From an uncultured Eubacteriales bacterium (GTDB taxonomy: Bacteria; Bacillota; Clostridia; Oscillospirales; CAG-272): DNA of 64,000 nt. A program made the translations under genes and the position numbers. The stretch lies in assembly GCA_949299535.1 (NCBI GenBank), contig CASGAQ010000005.1, positions 23,513 through 87,512 of the forward strand, written 5' to 3'. Below the pieces are notes generated by a model, which was not told the origin of the DNA, ran no database searches, and saw only the letters and a program-made list of their open reading frames with translations. The first letter of the stretch is position 1, and every line of letters begins with the position of its first letter. Positions 18,893 through 27,599 of the stretch are shown here, one piece after another.

Positions 18893-18941
18893 TGTATGTG
18901 GTACATAAAAACTTCAAATCAAATTAGGAGGTGCCGAAAAC

Positions 18942-19103
18942 ATGGCTAGTGATGTAAGAATCAAGGTTACTCTCGCCTGCACCGAATGCAAGCAGAGAAA
19001 CTATGACACAACAAAAAACAAAAGAAACGATCCTGACAGACTTGAACTCAACAAGTACTGCAAATTCTGCCGCAAGCACACACTGCACAAAGAAACAAAA
19101 TGA
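18942..19103 (+). CDS. rpmG: 50S ribosomal protein L33
   Basis: 53-aa ribosomal protein ([21 protein letters not shown]...), with a TAGGAGGTG site upstream. It has both CxxC pairs (CTEC and CKFC), so it is the zinc-binding form, in contrast to Cys-free paralogues used under zinc shortage. First gene of the rpmG-secE-nusG-rplK-rplA operon, the usual order. Confidence 0.95.
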   Translation: MASDVRIKVTLACTECKQRNYDTTKNKRNDPDRLELNKYCKFCRKHTLHKETK

Positions 19104-19145
19104 TCGTTAAAACGAACCGCCCCGCGGTTCGGCAAGGAGGAACTA

Positions 19146-19463
19146 ATGGCTAACGAAAAGGACGAAAAACTCGAAAAGACCGCCAAGTCTGAAAAAGGCG
19201 AAAAAGCGGCGAAAGAGCCGAAAAAAGACAAGCCCGCCAAAAAGGAAAAAGTCGGTTTCTTCAAAAAAATTGCAAAATTCTTCCGCGACTACAGAAGTGA
19301 GTTCAAAAAACTCGTTTGGCCTACCCGCCAGCAGCTTTTCAAAAACTGCGCTGTCGTATTCACGGCAATAATCGTGTGCGGCGGTGCGCTCGCTTTACTC
19401 GACTTCGGCCTTTCCAAGGGTGTTCAAGGACTTTGGAACCTTGTATGGTATTTCATCGGTTGA
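19146..19463 (+). CDS. secE: Preprotein translocase subunit SecE
   Basis: Small essential subunit of SecYEG, 105 aa. The first ~40 residues are a Lys/Glu/Ala-rich extension; the conserved core follows: an amphipathic helix (FFRDYRSEFKKLVWPTRQQ) and one transmembrane helix (AVVFTAIIVCGGALALLDFGL). AAGGAGG precedes the ATG. Located between rpmG and nusG as in most Firmicutes. Confidence 0.95.
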   Translation: MANEKDEKLEKTAKSEKGEKAAKEPKKDKPAKKEKVGFFKKIAKFFRDYRSEFKKLVWPTRQQLFKNCAVVFTAIIVCGGALALLDFGLSKGVQGLWNLVWYFIG

Positions 19464-19482
19464 TTAAGCAAGGAGGAAGACG

Positions 19483-20022
19483 ATGAGCATAAGCAGCAGC
19501 AACGAAGCAAAATGGTATGTAGTTCACACTTACTCCGGTTATGAAAACAAGGTAAAAACAAACCTTGAAAAGATAATCGAAAACCGCGGTATATCTCATC
19601 TCATCTCTGAGGTAAGAGTGCCTGTCGAAAAGGTTATCGAAACAAACGCGGACGGCGTTCAGAAGGAAGTCGAAGTTAAGATATTCCCCAGTTACGTTCT
19701 CGTAAAAATGATCATGACCGACGAAACATGGCACGTTGTAAGAAACATCACCGGTTCCACCGGATTTGTTGGCCCAGGCTCGCGTCCCGTTCCGCTTACG
19801 GACAGTGAGGTTGAAGCTCTCGGCGTTGAAACACACATTGAATCCTGCGGATTCTCCAAGGGAGACGAAGTAAAGATAACGGTAGGACCCATGTCCGGAT
19901 TTACCGGAAAAGTCGATTCTGTTTCGGAAAACGGAAAAAAAATTACGGTACTCGCTTCCGTATTCGGCCGCGAGACGCCCGTTGAGCTCGATTCATCGAA
20001 CATCGAGATCATCAAAGAATAA
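19483..20022 (+). CDS. nusG: Transcription termination/antitermination factor NusG
   Basis: 179 aa. The N-terminal NGN domain has WYVVHTYSGYENKV and the FPSYVLVKM segment that binds RNA polymerase clamp helices; the C-terminal KOW domain has GDEVKITVGPMSGFTGKVDSV. Preceded by AAGGAGGA and 19 bp after secE. No insertion domain. Confidence 0.97.
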   Translation: MSISSSNEAKWYVVHTYSGYENKVKTNLEKIIENRGISHLISEVRVPVEKVIETNADGVQKEVEVKIFPSYVLVKMIMTDETWHVVRNITGSTGFVGPGSRPVPLTDSEVEALGVETHIESCGFSKGDEVKITVGPMSGFTGKVDSVSENGKKITVLASVFGRETPVELDSSNIEIIKE

Positions 20023-20036
20023 CAACATTCGCATTA

Positions 20037-20104
20037 CCTGCAATTTGCCGCAGGAAATGTACGTGGGAGGAAGAAAAATTTTTAATTCTTCCGCAGATTA
20101 CCAC
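20037..20104 (+). promoter_or_regulatory. Probable L1-binding autoregulatory leader before rplK
   Basis: The 99-nt gap between nusG and rplK holds a small CCTGC/GCAGG hairpin and then GTGGGAGGAAGAA ... TTCTTCC ... TTACCAC, which folds as a stem (GTGG with CCAC) closed by GGAAGAA/TTCTTCC with an asymmetric internal loop. In other bacteria ribosomal protein L1 represses this operon by binding a 23S-rRNA-like structure at this place. The match is by eye and position. Confidence 0.5.
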
Positions 20105-20121
20105 ATTTGGAGGTGTAATTT

Positions 20122-20547
20122 ATGGCAAAGAAAATAGTAGCTTTCATCAAGTTGCAGATCCCCGCTGGAAAAGCAACTCCCCAGCCGCCTATCGGTCCGG
20201 CTCTCGGTCAGCACGGTGTTAATATCGCCGCTTTCACAAAAGAATTCAACGAACGCACAAAGAACGACATGGGGCTTATAATCCCTGTTGTTATTACTGT
20301 TTACGCAGACCGTTCCTTCTCTTTCATCACAAAGACTCCCCCCGCTGCGGTTCTTATCAAGAAAGCCTGCGGAATCGAAACAGCTTCTGCAACTCCTAAC
20401 AAGACAAAAGTTGCAAGTCTCACAAAAGCACAGGTTGAAGAAATCGCAAAAACAAAACTTCCCGACCTCAACGCTACGTCCCTCGAATCTGCCATGAGCA
20501 TGATCGCAGGTACAGCACGCAGCATGGGTATCACGGTAGTTGACTGA
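20122..20547 (+). CDS. rplK: 50S ribosomal protein L11
   Basis: 141 aa. Conserved N-terminal [25 protein letters not shown] and the C-terminal rRNA-binding domain with the GTARSMGI end are intact. TTGGAGGTG precedes the ATG. rplA follows by 17 bp. Confidence 0.97.
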   Translation: MAKKIVAFIKLQIPAGKATPQPPIGPALGQHGVNIAAFTKEFNERTKNDMGLIIPVVITVYADRSFSFITKTPPAAVLIKKACGIETASATPNKTKVASLTKAQVEEIAKTKLPDLNATSLESAMSMIAGTARSMGITVVD

Positions 20548-20564
20548 AAGGAGGAGAAATAACA

Positions 20565-21260
20565 ATGTTTAAAGGCAAAAAATATCAGGACAGCGCAAAA
20601 CTCGTTGACACATCTAAACTTTACGACGCAAGCGAAGCTCTCGCTCTCGTTTGCCAGACTTCCAAAGCAAAATTCGATGAAACGATCGAACTTCATATTC
20701 GTCTTGGCGTAGACAGCCGTTATGCAGACCAGCAGGTCCGCGGCGCCGTTGTACTTCCAAACGGTACGGGTAAGAAAGTAAAAACCCTCGTATTCGCAAA
20801 AGGCGACAAAGCAGAAGCAGCTAAAGCAGCAGGCGCAGATTATGTAGGCGCAGAAGACATGGTTGCTAAGATCACAGGTGAGAACTGGTTCGATTTCGAC
20901 GTAGTTATCGCTTCTCCCGACATGATGGGTGTAATCGGTCGTCTCGGTAAAGTTCTCGGTCCTAAAGGTCTTATGCCTAACCCCAAAGCAGGTACTGTAA
21001 CTCCCGACGTTGCTCGTGCAGTAACAGAAGCTAAAGCAGGTAAAGTTGAATATCGTCTTGACAAGACAAACATCATTCACTGCCCTATCGGTAAAGCCTC
21101 TTTCGGTGCTGAAAAACTTCAGGCAAACTTCGACGCTCTCATGGGTGCGGTTATTAAAGCAAGACCCGCTGCATGCAAAGGTCAGTACGTTAAGAGCTGC
21201 GTTGTAGCTTCTACAATGGGCCCCGGCGTTAAAGTAAATGCCGCTAAATTCGGCGCTTAA
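20565..21260 (+). CDS. rplA: 50S ribosomal protein L1
   Basis: 231 aa, normal length; [26 protein letters not shown] core and the [13 protein letters not shown] terminus are present. L1 is the repressor of its own operon in other bacteria. The operon ends right after it in a strong terminator; rplJ and rplL, which usually follow, are not in the window next to it. Confidence 0.97.
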   Translation: MFKGKKYQDSAKLVDTSKLYDASEALALVCQTSKAKFDETIELHIRLGVDSRYADQQVRGAVVLPNGTGKKVKTLVFAKGDKAEAAKAAGADYVGAEDMVAKITGENWFDFDVVIASPDMMGVIGRLGKVLGPKGLMPNPKAGTVTPDVARAVTEAKAGKVEYRLDKTNIIHCPIGKASFGAEKLQANFDALMGAVIKARPAACKGQYVKSCVVASTMGPGVKVNAAKFGA

Positions 21261-21278
21261 TTTTGAATATAAAAACAG

Positions 21279-21315
21279 AAAATGCCACGCGAATTTTTGC
21301 ATGGCATTTTTTATT
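21279..21315 (+). terminator. Terminator after rplA
   Basis: AAAATGCCA pairs with TGGCATTTT around a 14-nt loop, followed by TTTTTT. It may serve the convergent DUF1963 gene as well. Confidence 0.85.
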
Positions 21316-21322
21316 TGTTGTT

Positions 21323-22168
21323 TCAGCAACACTGTAAGATAAGATGTACCCTGTCAAATCTCTTGTTCTTTAAATCTTTTTCACGAATATAATAGTAAAT
21401 ACAGCCGCAGTCCCCAAACATAATCTCATCAGAAATAGTTCCGAACTGTGCAAGCAATATCCAATCACGGCTCTTTTCCGCGATCTCTTTCTCTTTGTCC
21501 TGCGGCAGTTTTACGGGACTGCCGCAGTAGATTCCGGAAGTCACCTTTTCACATTCGATGAGCATAGAGCCTTGTATCGTATCCGCATATCCGAGTAATT
21601 TGAATATCTTTTCGGGATCGCGCTCGGTGTCGACTCCAAGCTCTGCAAGTATATCGTCATATTCTTCCCAATCGATGTCTTTTTCAAATATATCACAAAA
21701 TTCCTCATTAACAGGATAGCTTTCCGCGTTCCCGAAAGAAAGTTTCATTTCGGGGACACGGAGATTTTCATCTAAGTCATCAGGAAGCTCGTATTCGCAA
21801 AGCTTATCAGCTTCAACATCGAAATAATAAACTTTGGCGCACCCGATGTCGTCCGGAGAAAAACCCCAGCACATCGTGTTCAATTCATAAAAGAAATACA
21901 TAAAACCTGTATGCGGCAACATATTATCTGTATCAAATATGGCGATCTCCGACATATCGAACTGAGCGATAAACGAAAGAGGTCGATTTTTCACCTCGCC
22001 GTCGAAAATACTTTCGCCGCGGTAATATGGCCATTTAAAATTTTCAGGCAAAACAGGACGTCCTCCGATCTTCGAAAGACCGCCGAGCGAATCTTCCCCG
22101 CCGCTCGCGCTGAATGTTACCGAGTTGCGTCTTGTTTTTTTAATAAGCTGCAAAATATCGGAAACCAT
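21323..22168 (-). CDS. DUF1963 (YwqG-like) protein
   Basis: 281 aa, start ATG at 22168 with GAGG 7 nt upstream. The SKIGGRPVLPENFKWP segment and FIAQFDMSEI are typical of DUF1963/YwqG proteins, whose biochemical role is unknown. The start codon shares one base with the hydrogenase stop (TGATG), so translation is probably coupled to hndD. No signal peptide or membrane segment. Whether it has any part in hydrogenase function is open; position alone argues for it. Confidence 0.85.
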   Translation of the reverse strand: MVSDILQLIKKTRRNSVTFSASGGEDSLGGLSKIGGRPVLPENFKWPYYRGESIFDGEVKNRPLSFIAQFDMSEIAIFDTDNMLPHTGFMYFFYELNTMCWGFSPDDIGCAKVYYFDVEADKLCEYELPDDLDENLRVPEMKLSFGNAESYPVNEEFCDIFEKDIDWEEYDDILAELGVDTERDPEKIFKLLGYADTIQGSMLIECEKVTSGIYCGSPVKLPQDKEKEIAEKSRDWILLAQFGTISDEIMFGDCGCIYYYIREKDLKNKRFDRVHLILQCC

Positions 22169-23910
22169 CAAAGACCTCGTTTTATATAGAAAGTATGGAG
22201 TATCTCATGCGCTTTGTGACTGCCGGGACTGCCGAGATAATCATCATATATCTTCTGTACTGCGGGGTTGTCATGGGAACATCTTATCTTATTGCCGGCG
22301 TCAGACTTGTAAAGTACCTGAGCGCGTTTGGCTTTAAGGTCTACGGACGCCCTTACAGCCGCGCTTTGAACGGGCTGTCCGCCGCCGTTTACGCAGCCTC
22401 CGGGACAAGCCATGACTTCGATGAAATCAACTTTAACCTCACCTGCTTTTACCTTGTCGAGCAGTTCGCGCGCATTCTTTGCACCTGACGTTACAGCAAC
22501 ATTTACCGTAACATCTCCCAATTTATACTGCGCGTATTTGATCGGAGCAGTTCCGCGCACATCGGGCAGATCGACTTCTTCAAGGTTAGTTCCGAGTATT
22601 GTTTTTGCCGCGGTACGGAGAGCCGCCTCCATAACGCCGCCCGTTGCGCCGAATATTTCTCCGGCACCGGAACGGATACCGAAAGGAGCGTCAAATTCTT
22701 CATCTTCAAGTTCGCGGAAGTTGATTCCCGCGCGCTCTATCATTCTTGCAAGCTCGCGCGTCGTGATAGCATAGTCGACATCAAAAATGCCTTCTCCCGC
22801 GGCGCTTTGTCCGGGACGTCTTACCTCAAACTTTTTCGCCGTACAAGGAATAGCCGAAACAAAAACTATATCCGCAGGGTCAAGTCCGCGTTTCTGAGCA
22901 TAGTATGTTTTGTACATTGCGCCGAACATCTGCTGGGGAGATTTGCACGTTGAAAGATTATCGGTCAATTCGGGATAATAATGCTCGCAGAATTTTATCC
23001 AGCCGGGAGAGCAAGAGGTTATAAGCGGCAACTTTTCACCTTTTGTGAATCTTTCGATAAATTCGTGAGCTTCTTCCATTATGGTAAGATCCGCCGTAAG
23101 GTTCATATCGTATACGCCGTCAAAACCAAGACGCTTGATGGCCGCTACCATCTTACCTTCCACGTCTGTTCCCGGCTCATAACCGAAGCATTCGCCTATC
23201 GTAGCGCGGACAGAAGGAGCCGTGCATATGGCAACGTGTTTTGAAGGATCGTTAAGCGCCTGCCAAACGGCTTTTGTGTCGTCCTTTTCATAGAGCGCGC
23301 CTACCGGACAGGCAACAACACACTGACCGCAACCTATACAAGAAGTCGCGCCGAGCGGCATTTCAAAAGCGGAACCGATATGAGTATCAAAACCGCGATC
23401 AAGAGCGGCTATCGCGCCTATTCCCTGCATTTTGCAGGCACCGACACATCTGCGGCAGAGTATGCATTTATCGTTATCGCGCACAAGGAAAGCCGTGCTT
23501 TCGTCTTTAGGTGTGCGAAGCATTTTTCCTTTGAAATGCTCCTCGTCGTCAACGCCGTAGTCGCGGCAGAGTTTCTGAAGTTCACAGCTCTGGCTTCTTA
23601 TACATGAGAGACACTTCTTTTCGTGAGTGGAGAGAACAAGTTCAAGGTTAGTTTTTCTCATCTTCTGAACTTTTTCGGTGTTTGTAAGAATCTCCATTCC
23701 CTCATTAACGGGAGTTACGCAAGCTGCCATCATGCCGCGCGCTCCTTTTACTTCAACAAGGCAAAGACGGCAGGCGCCTATCTCGTTTATATCCTTGAGG
23801 TAGCAGAGAGTGGGAATGTCCACTTTTGCGATTCTCGCCGCGTCGAGGATCGTAGAACCCGCGGGAACGGAATAATCGCGTCCGTTTATTTTTATATTTA
23901 CGTTGTCCAT
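22168..23910 (-). CDS. hndD: [FeFe]-hydrogenase catalytic subunit (HndD/HydA type)
   Basis: 580 aa. N-terminal [2Fe-2S] domain (Cys36, 47, 50, 64), a His/Cys3 [4Fe-4S] site (HEKKCLSC...CELQKLC, 96-115), two ferredoxin-type [4Fe-4S] sites (CILCRRCVGACK and CIGCGQCVVACP), then the H-cluster domain. H-cluster motifs: L1 reads TSCSPGW (298-304) where the canonical form is TSCCPxW; L2 is IPCTAKKFE (354-362); L3 is EVMACPGGCVNGGGQP. C-terminal small subunit-like part ends HEILHTFY. It is the last structural gene of a four-gene operon for a cytoplasmic NAD(P)-linked, possibly electron-bifurcating hydrogenase. Confidence 0.95.
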   Translation of the reverse strand: MDNVNIKINGRDYSVPAGSTILDAARIAKVDIPTLCYLKDINEIGACRLCLVEVKGARGMMAACVTPVNEGMEILTNTEKVQKMRKTNLELVLSTHEKKCLSCIRSQSCELQKLCRDYGVDDEEHFKGKMLRTPKDESTAFLVRDNDKCILCRRCVGACKMQGIGAIAALDRGFDTHIGSAFEMPLGATSCIGCGQCVVACPVGALYEKDDTKAVWQALNDPSKHVAICTAPSVRATIGECFGYEPGTDVEGKMVAAIKRLGFDGVYDMNLTADLTIMEEAHEFIERFTKGEKLPLITSCSPGWIKFCEHYYPELTDNLSTCKSPQQMFGAMYKTYYAQKRGLDPADIVFVSAIPCTAKKFEVRRPGQSAAGEGIFDVDYAITTRELARMIERAGINFRELEDEEFDAPFGIRSGAGEIFGATGGVMEAALRTAAKTILGTNLEEVDLPDVRGTAPIKYAQYKLGDVTVNVAVTSGAKNARELLDKVKAGEVKVDFIEVMACPGGCVNGGGQPVQSAAVRASVDLKAKRAQVLYKSDAGNKIRCSHDNPAVQKIYDDYLGSPGSHKAHEILHTFYIKRGL

Positions 23911-23926
23911 ATATTTATGATCCTCC

Positions 23927-25714
23927 TCAACCTTTATGGATAGCGCCGAATTTACATGTTGACATGCAGGCGCCGCATTTTATACACTTCGAAGCGTCTA
24001 TCACATGAATTTCTTTTACCTTGCCGGATATCGCACCGACGGGACATTTTCTCGCACAAGCCGTACAGCCCTTGCATTTATCCGGATCGATACTGAAACT
24101 GAGCAGTTTCTTGCATACGCCGGCAGGACATTTCTTGTCTTTAACGTGAGCGATATATTCGCCGCGGAAATAACGCAGTGTGGAGAGAACGGGATTAGGC
24201 GCCGTCTGCCCCAGACCGCAGAGAGAAGCGCTCTTGATATAGTTGCAGAGTTCCTCCAAGCGCGCGATATCCTCCATTTCTCCGTTGCCTGAGGTGATTT
24301 TTTCGAGTATCTCAAGAAGTCTCATCGTACCCGTGCGGCAAGGAGTACATTTGCCGCATGATTCATCGACCGTAAATTCAAGGAAGAATTTGGCGATATC
24401 GACCATACAGTCGCTCTCGTCCATTACGATAAGGCCGCCTGAACCCATCATGGAACCTATTGCGATAAGGTTGTCATAATCGATAGGCGTATCTACGAGA
24501 GACGCCGGTATACAACCGCCGGAAGGGCCGCCGGTCTGAGCAGCTTTGAATTTTTTGCCGTTCGGAATACCTCCGCCTATCTCCTCTATTATCTCGCGCA
24601 AAGTCGTACCCATCGGAACTTCTACAAGACCGGTGTGAGTTATCTTGCCGCCGAGAGCAAATACTTTAGTTCCCTTGGATTTCTCCGTTCCCATAGAGGA
24701 AAACCAACCCGCGCCTTTGAGGATTATCTGCGGAACGTTCGCATATGTTTCAACATTGTTGATTATCGTAGGCTGACCGAAAAGACCTTTCACAGCCGGG
24801 AAAGGAGGTCTGGGCCTCGGTTCGCCGCGCTTGCCTTCGATAGAGGTGAGAAGCGCAGTCTCCTCACCGCAGACGAACGCGCCTGCGCCGAGTCTTATAT
24901 GCACGTCAAAATCAAATCCTGTTTCGAATATATTTTTGCCGAGTAATCCGTACTCACGAGCCTGCTCTATAGCTTTTTTGAGTCGTCTTACAGCTATGGG
25001 ATACTCTGCGCGAACATAGACATAACCCTCGTCCGCGCCTATAGCATAACCTGCAATAGCCATAGCCTCTATTACCGCGTGCGGATCTCCTTCGAGAATT
25101 GAACGGTCCATAAACGCACCGGGGTCGCCTTCGTCCGCGTTGCAGACAACGTACTTTTTATCAGAAACGCTGTTTGCGGCAAATTGCCATTTGTTGCCTG
25201 TCGGGAAACCGCCGCCGCCGCGTCCGCGCAGTCCGGAGGATTTGATCTCATCTATAACGCCCTGCGGAGTCATTTCCGTAAGGACTTTTCCAAGCGCGGC
25301 ATAGCCGTCTTTTGCTATATATTCCTCAATATTTTCAGGATCTATAACGCCGCAGTTGCGGAGAGCAACACGGTGCTGTTTTTTATAGAAAGTAGTTTCC
25401 TGAAGTGATTTTGCGTGCTGTCCCGTCACGCTGTCTTTGTAAACGAGCCTTTCGACTATATTTCCTTTGAGAAGATGTTCGGAAACAATCTCGGGAACAT
25501 CTTCTTCTTTCACCGCCGAATAGAAAATGCCTTCAGGATAAACTATCATTATAGGACCCAGCGCGCAAAGACCGAAGCAACCGGTCTGAACTACCTTTAC
25601 TTCATCGGAAAGACCTGCTTTTTCAAGCTCTTTCTCCATTAAATCGTGTATTGTCACGCTTCCGCTTGATGTACAGCCGGTACCGCCGCATATAAGAACG
25701 TGTGAACGAATCAT
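23927..25714 (-). CDS. hndC: NAD(P)-linked hydrogenase flavoprotein subunit (NuoF/HndC type)
   Basis: 595 aa. The N terminus is a thioredoxin-like [2Fe-2S] domain (CGGTGC...CFGLCALGP). The middle is a NuoF core with GRGGGGFPTGNKW (FMN/NAD binding), GAGAFVCGEETAL, an SLBB domain and CGKCTPCRTG ([4Fe-4S]). The C terminus adds two ferredoxin-type [4Fe-4S] sites (CKGCTACARKCP, CIKCGACMSTC). It oxidises or reduces NAD(P)(H) and passes electrons to HndD. It overlaps hndB by 4 bp and is 16 bp from hndD. Confidence 0.95.
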   Translation of the reverse strand: MIRSHVLICGGTGCTSSGSVTIHDLMEKELEKAGLSDEVKVVQTGCFGLCALGPIMIVYPEGIFYSAVKEEDVPEIVSEHLLKGNIVERLVYKDSVTGQHAKSLQETTFYKKQHRVALRNCGVIDPENIEEYIAKDGYAALGKVLTEMTPQGVIDEIKSSGLRGRGGGGFPTGNKWQFAANSVSDKKYVVCNADEGDPGAFMDRSILEGDPHAVIEAMAIAGYAIGADEGYVYVRAEYPIAVRRLKKAIEQAREYGLLGKNIFETGFDFDVHIRLGAGAFVCGEETALLTSIEGKRGEPRPRPPFPAVKGLFGQPTIINNVETYANVPQIILKGAGWFSSMGTEKSKGTKVFALGGKITHTGLVEVPMGTTLREIIEEIGGGIPNGKKFKAAQTGGPSGGCIPASLVDTPIDYDNLIAIGSMMGSGGLIVMDESDCMVDIAKFFLEFTVDESCGKCTPCRTGTMRLLEILEKITSGNGEMEDIARLEELCNYIKSASLCGLGQTAPNPVLSTLRYFRGEYIAHVKDKKCPAGVCKKLLSFSIDPDKCKGCTACARKCPVGAISGKVKEIHVIDASKCIKCGACMSTCKFGAIHKG

Positions 25715-26079
25715 CGAGCTGCTCCCTCCTTTGTATATTCAGCGACGACCGTACCGCCTTTGATGTGTTTTTCAACGACTTCAAGCGCGCGTTCGGGCGT
25801 CATTTTTATATATGTGGTTCTATTTCCGTCTTCCGTAAAGACCTCGACTATCGGTTCGAACTCGCAAAGACCGATACAGCCTGTTTGAGTGACTGTAAAC
25901 GTATCGGCAAGACCCGCGCCGTATACGGAATCCACAAATGTATTCAAAACTGCTCTTGCGCCGGCGGAGATACCGCAGTCTCCCATACATACGACGATAC
26001 GGTTTGCTTTTTCTCCGTCGCGCAGAGCGACTTTATCTTTCATTCTTTCTTTTATAGAAGCAAGTTCCGATAATTTCAT
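25711..26079 (-). CDS. hndB: [2Fe-2S] thioredoxin-like hydrogenase subunit (HndB type)
   Basis: 122 aa, a single thioredoxin-like [2Fe-2S] ferredoxin domain with CMGDCGIS and CIGLCEFEP supplying four cysteines. Equivalent proteins are the small extra subunit of HndABCD and HydABCD hydrogenases. The start has AAGGGAAAG upstream and its stop overlaps the hndC start by 4 bp. Confidence 0.9.
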   Translation of the reverse strand: MKLSELASIKERMKDKVALRDGEKANRIVVCMGDCGISAGARAVLNTFVDSVYGAGLADTFTVTQTGCIGLCEFEPIVEVFTEDGNRTTYIKMTPERALEVVEKHIKGGTVVAEYTKEGAAR

Positions 26080-26153
26080 GCTTTAACTTTCCCTTCTGAA
26101 ATTTTTATCTGTAAAAATCGTAAGTTTTAAGATGCTATATGCTATATGCCATA

Positions 26154-26645
26154 TCAGTATTTTTCAAGAATATCCTTTACGTCTTCGGGCTTGAGTTTAC
26201 CGTAAACGTCCTCGTTCACGGTAATGACGGGAGCCAGTCCGCAGGCGCCCAGACATCTTGTTGCGTCAAGGCTGAATTTTCCGTCAGAGCTCGTCTCACC
26301 CGGTTGTATACCCAAAATCTCAGAGATTTTCTCTATGACCTTTCCCGCGCCTTTTACATAGCAGGCGGTGCCAAGGCAGACCGAAATAGAAACCTTGCCT
26401 TTTGGGTTCAGCGAGAACTGAGAGTAAAAAGTCGCAACGCCATATATCTCCGCCAGAGGAACGCCGGTTTTTATCGAGATAGCCTGCTGCACCTCTATTG
26501 GCAGATAGCCGTAAACCTCCTGAGCGTCTTGAAGTATACGCATAACGGCGCCTTCGCCCTTGCCGTATTTTTCTATTATAGCGTCAAGTTTTTTCTCCTG
26601 TTCCGGAGTACCGGCGAATTTAACTGAAGTCATTTTCTTTTTCAT
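26154..26645 (-). CDS. hndA: [2Fe-2S] hydrogenase subunit (NuoE/HndA type)
   Basis: 163 aa, NuoE family. After a helical N-terminal bundle (YGYLPIEVQQAISIKTGVPL) comes the thioredoxin-like domain with CLGTAC and CLGACGLAP cysteines. First gene of the hydrogenase operon, 74 bp before hndB. The AGGAGGG is about 14 nt from the ATG, longer than usual, but an in-frame TAG two codons before the ATG excludes an earlier start. Confidence 0.93.
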   Translation of the reverse strand: MKKKMTSVKFAGTPEQEKKLDAIIEKYGKGEGAVMRILQDAQEVYGYLPIEVQQAISIKTGVPLAEIYGVATFYSQFSLNPKGKVSISVCLGTACYVKGAGKVIEKISEILGIQPGETSSDGKFSLDATRCLGACGLAPVITVNEDVYGKLKPEDVKDILEKY

Positions 26646-26727
26646 GATCTAAAAAAACTCCCTCCTTTGGAAGATGTATGATTTTTGTATAAAACATATC
26701 TGCTTTTTTAAACATTCGAATCCATAT

Positions 26728-26756
26728 ATTATAAGTATAGCAAATATTTTTTTAAA
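26728..26756 (-). promoter_or_regulatory. Candidate promoter for the hydrogenase operon
   Basis: TATAAT preceded by TTTAAA with a 17-bp spacer on the minus strand, about 85 bp before hndA. The area is very AT rich, so the assignment is weak. It shares a 290-bp divergent gap with the Crp/Fnr regulator. Confidence 0.4.
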
Positions 26757-26866
26757 AATCTATATATTTTACTTAAAAAAACAAGTTGCATTCGACATTT
26801 TTTGTTGATTTTTTTTGGTGAAAAGCAACAATTATAAAATAAATGAAAGTAAATATTAAAAAAATA

Positions 26867-26895
26867 TTGATTTTCCGAAAAACGAGAGTTATAAT
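26867..26895 (+). promoter_or_regulatory. Promoter for the Crp/Fnr regulator operon
   Basis: TTGATT, 17-bp spacer, TATAAT, 40 bp ahead of the start codon at 26936. Confidence 0.7.
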
Positions 26896-26935
26896 CTAAA
26901 TAAAAAAAGTGTCCCATTTGGTACAGGTTAAGAAA

Positions 26936-27598
26936 ATGATAACGAATAACATAACACCGGAAATGAAAGAGAAATTTCACTCATCTTTCCTTTTTCGCGG
27001 TATCTCATCTATTTCTGAAGAGATAGAGAGCCAACTGCTCTCTACCGCCGAATTTTTCTCGCGCGGAGAATGTGTTTACGAAAGCACCAACTTCCGTAAA
27101 GCTCTTGGAATAATAATCTTTGGCAAGGTGCGCGTCACCACGTCAGATGAAAAAAGTAAAGTCATACTGCGCGACATGGACGCAGGCGAAACATTCGGAG
27201 CAGCCGCGCTTTTCGGCGCAGGAGAGCTTTACGTCAGCACGATACGCGCCAAAACGAGATGTGCGGTAGTGTTCATAGACGAAAGCACGCTTACCGAGCT
27301 TTTTGCGCTCCGCCCTGAGATATCGGTAAATTATATATCTTTTCTTTCCTCAAAGATACGTTATCTCAACGGAAAAATAGCGGAGCTTTCCACACGCGGA
27401 GCGGAGGAAAAGCTTTTGGACTATATGCAAAAATGCACCGAGTCTGGTAAGAAAGTAAAGGTCGGAGGTATGTCCGCCCTTGCCAAAACGCTTAACATCG
27501 GACGTTCCAGCCTTTACCGCGCGCTTTCTTCTCTTGAGGATAGAGGTATTATTTTCAAAAACGGAGACGAATGGGAAACAGTTAAGGAGAAAAACTGA
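26936..27598 (+). CDS. Crp/Fnr-family transcriptional regulator
   Basis: 220 aa from an ATG at 26936; a GTG nine codons earlier would leave almost no leader. N-terminal cyclic-nucleotide-binding-like beta roll (residues ~20-120) and a C-terminal winged helix-turn-helix (SALAKTLNIGRSSLYRALSSLEDRGII). There is no N-terminal Fnr-type cysteine cluster. It is divergent from the hydrogenase operon and co-directional with an ABC transporter whose first gene begins one base after its stop, so it may control either or both (inference). Confidence 0.88.
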   Translation: MITNNITPEMKEKFHSSFLFRGISSISEEIESQLLSTAEFFSRGECVYESTNFRKALGIIIFGKVRVTTSDEKSKVILRDMDAGETFGAAALFGAGELYVSTIRAKTRCAVVFIDESTLTELFALRPEISVNYISFLSSKIRYLNGKIAELSTRGAEEKLLDYMQKCTESGKKVKVGGMSALAKTLNIGRSSLYRALSSLEDRGIIFKNGDEWETVKEKN

Positions 27599-27599
27599 T

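Noticed and set aside
18601..18927. Open frame of 108 codons in the rpmG leader
   Set aside because: It starts before the promoter, has no binding site, ends inside the terminator region and resembles no family.
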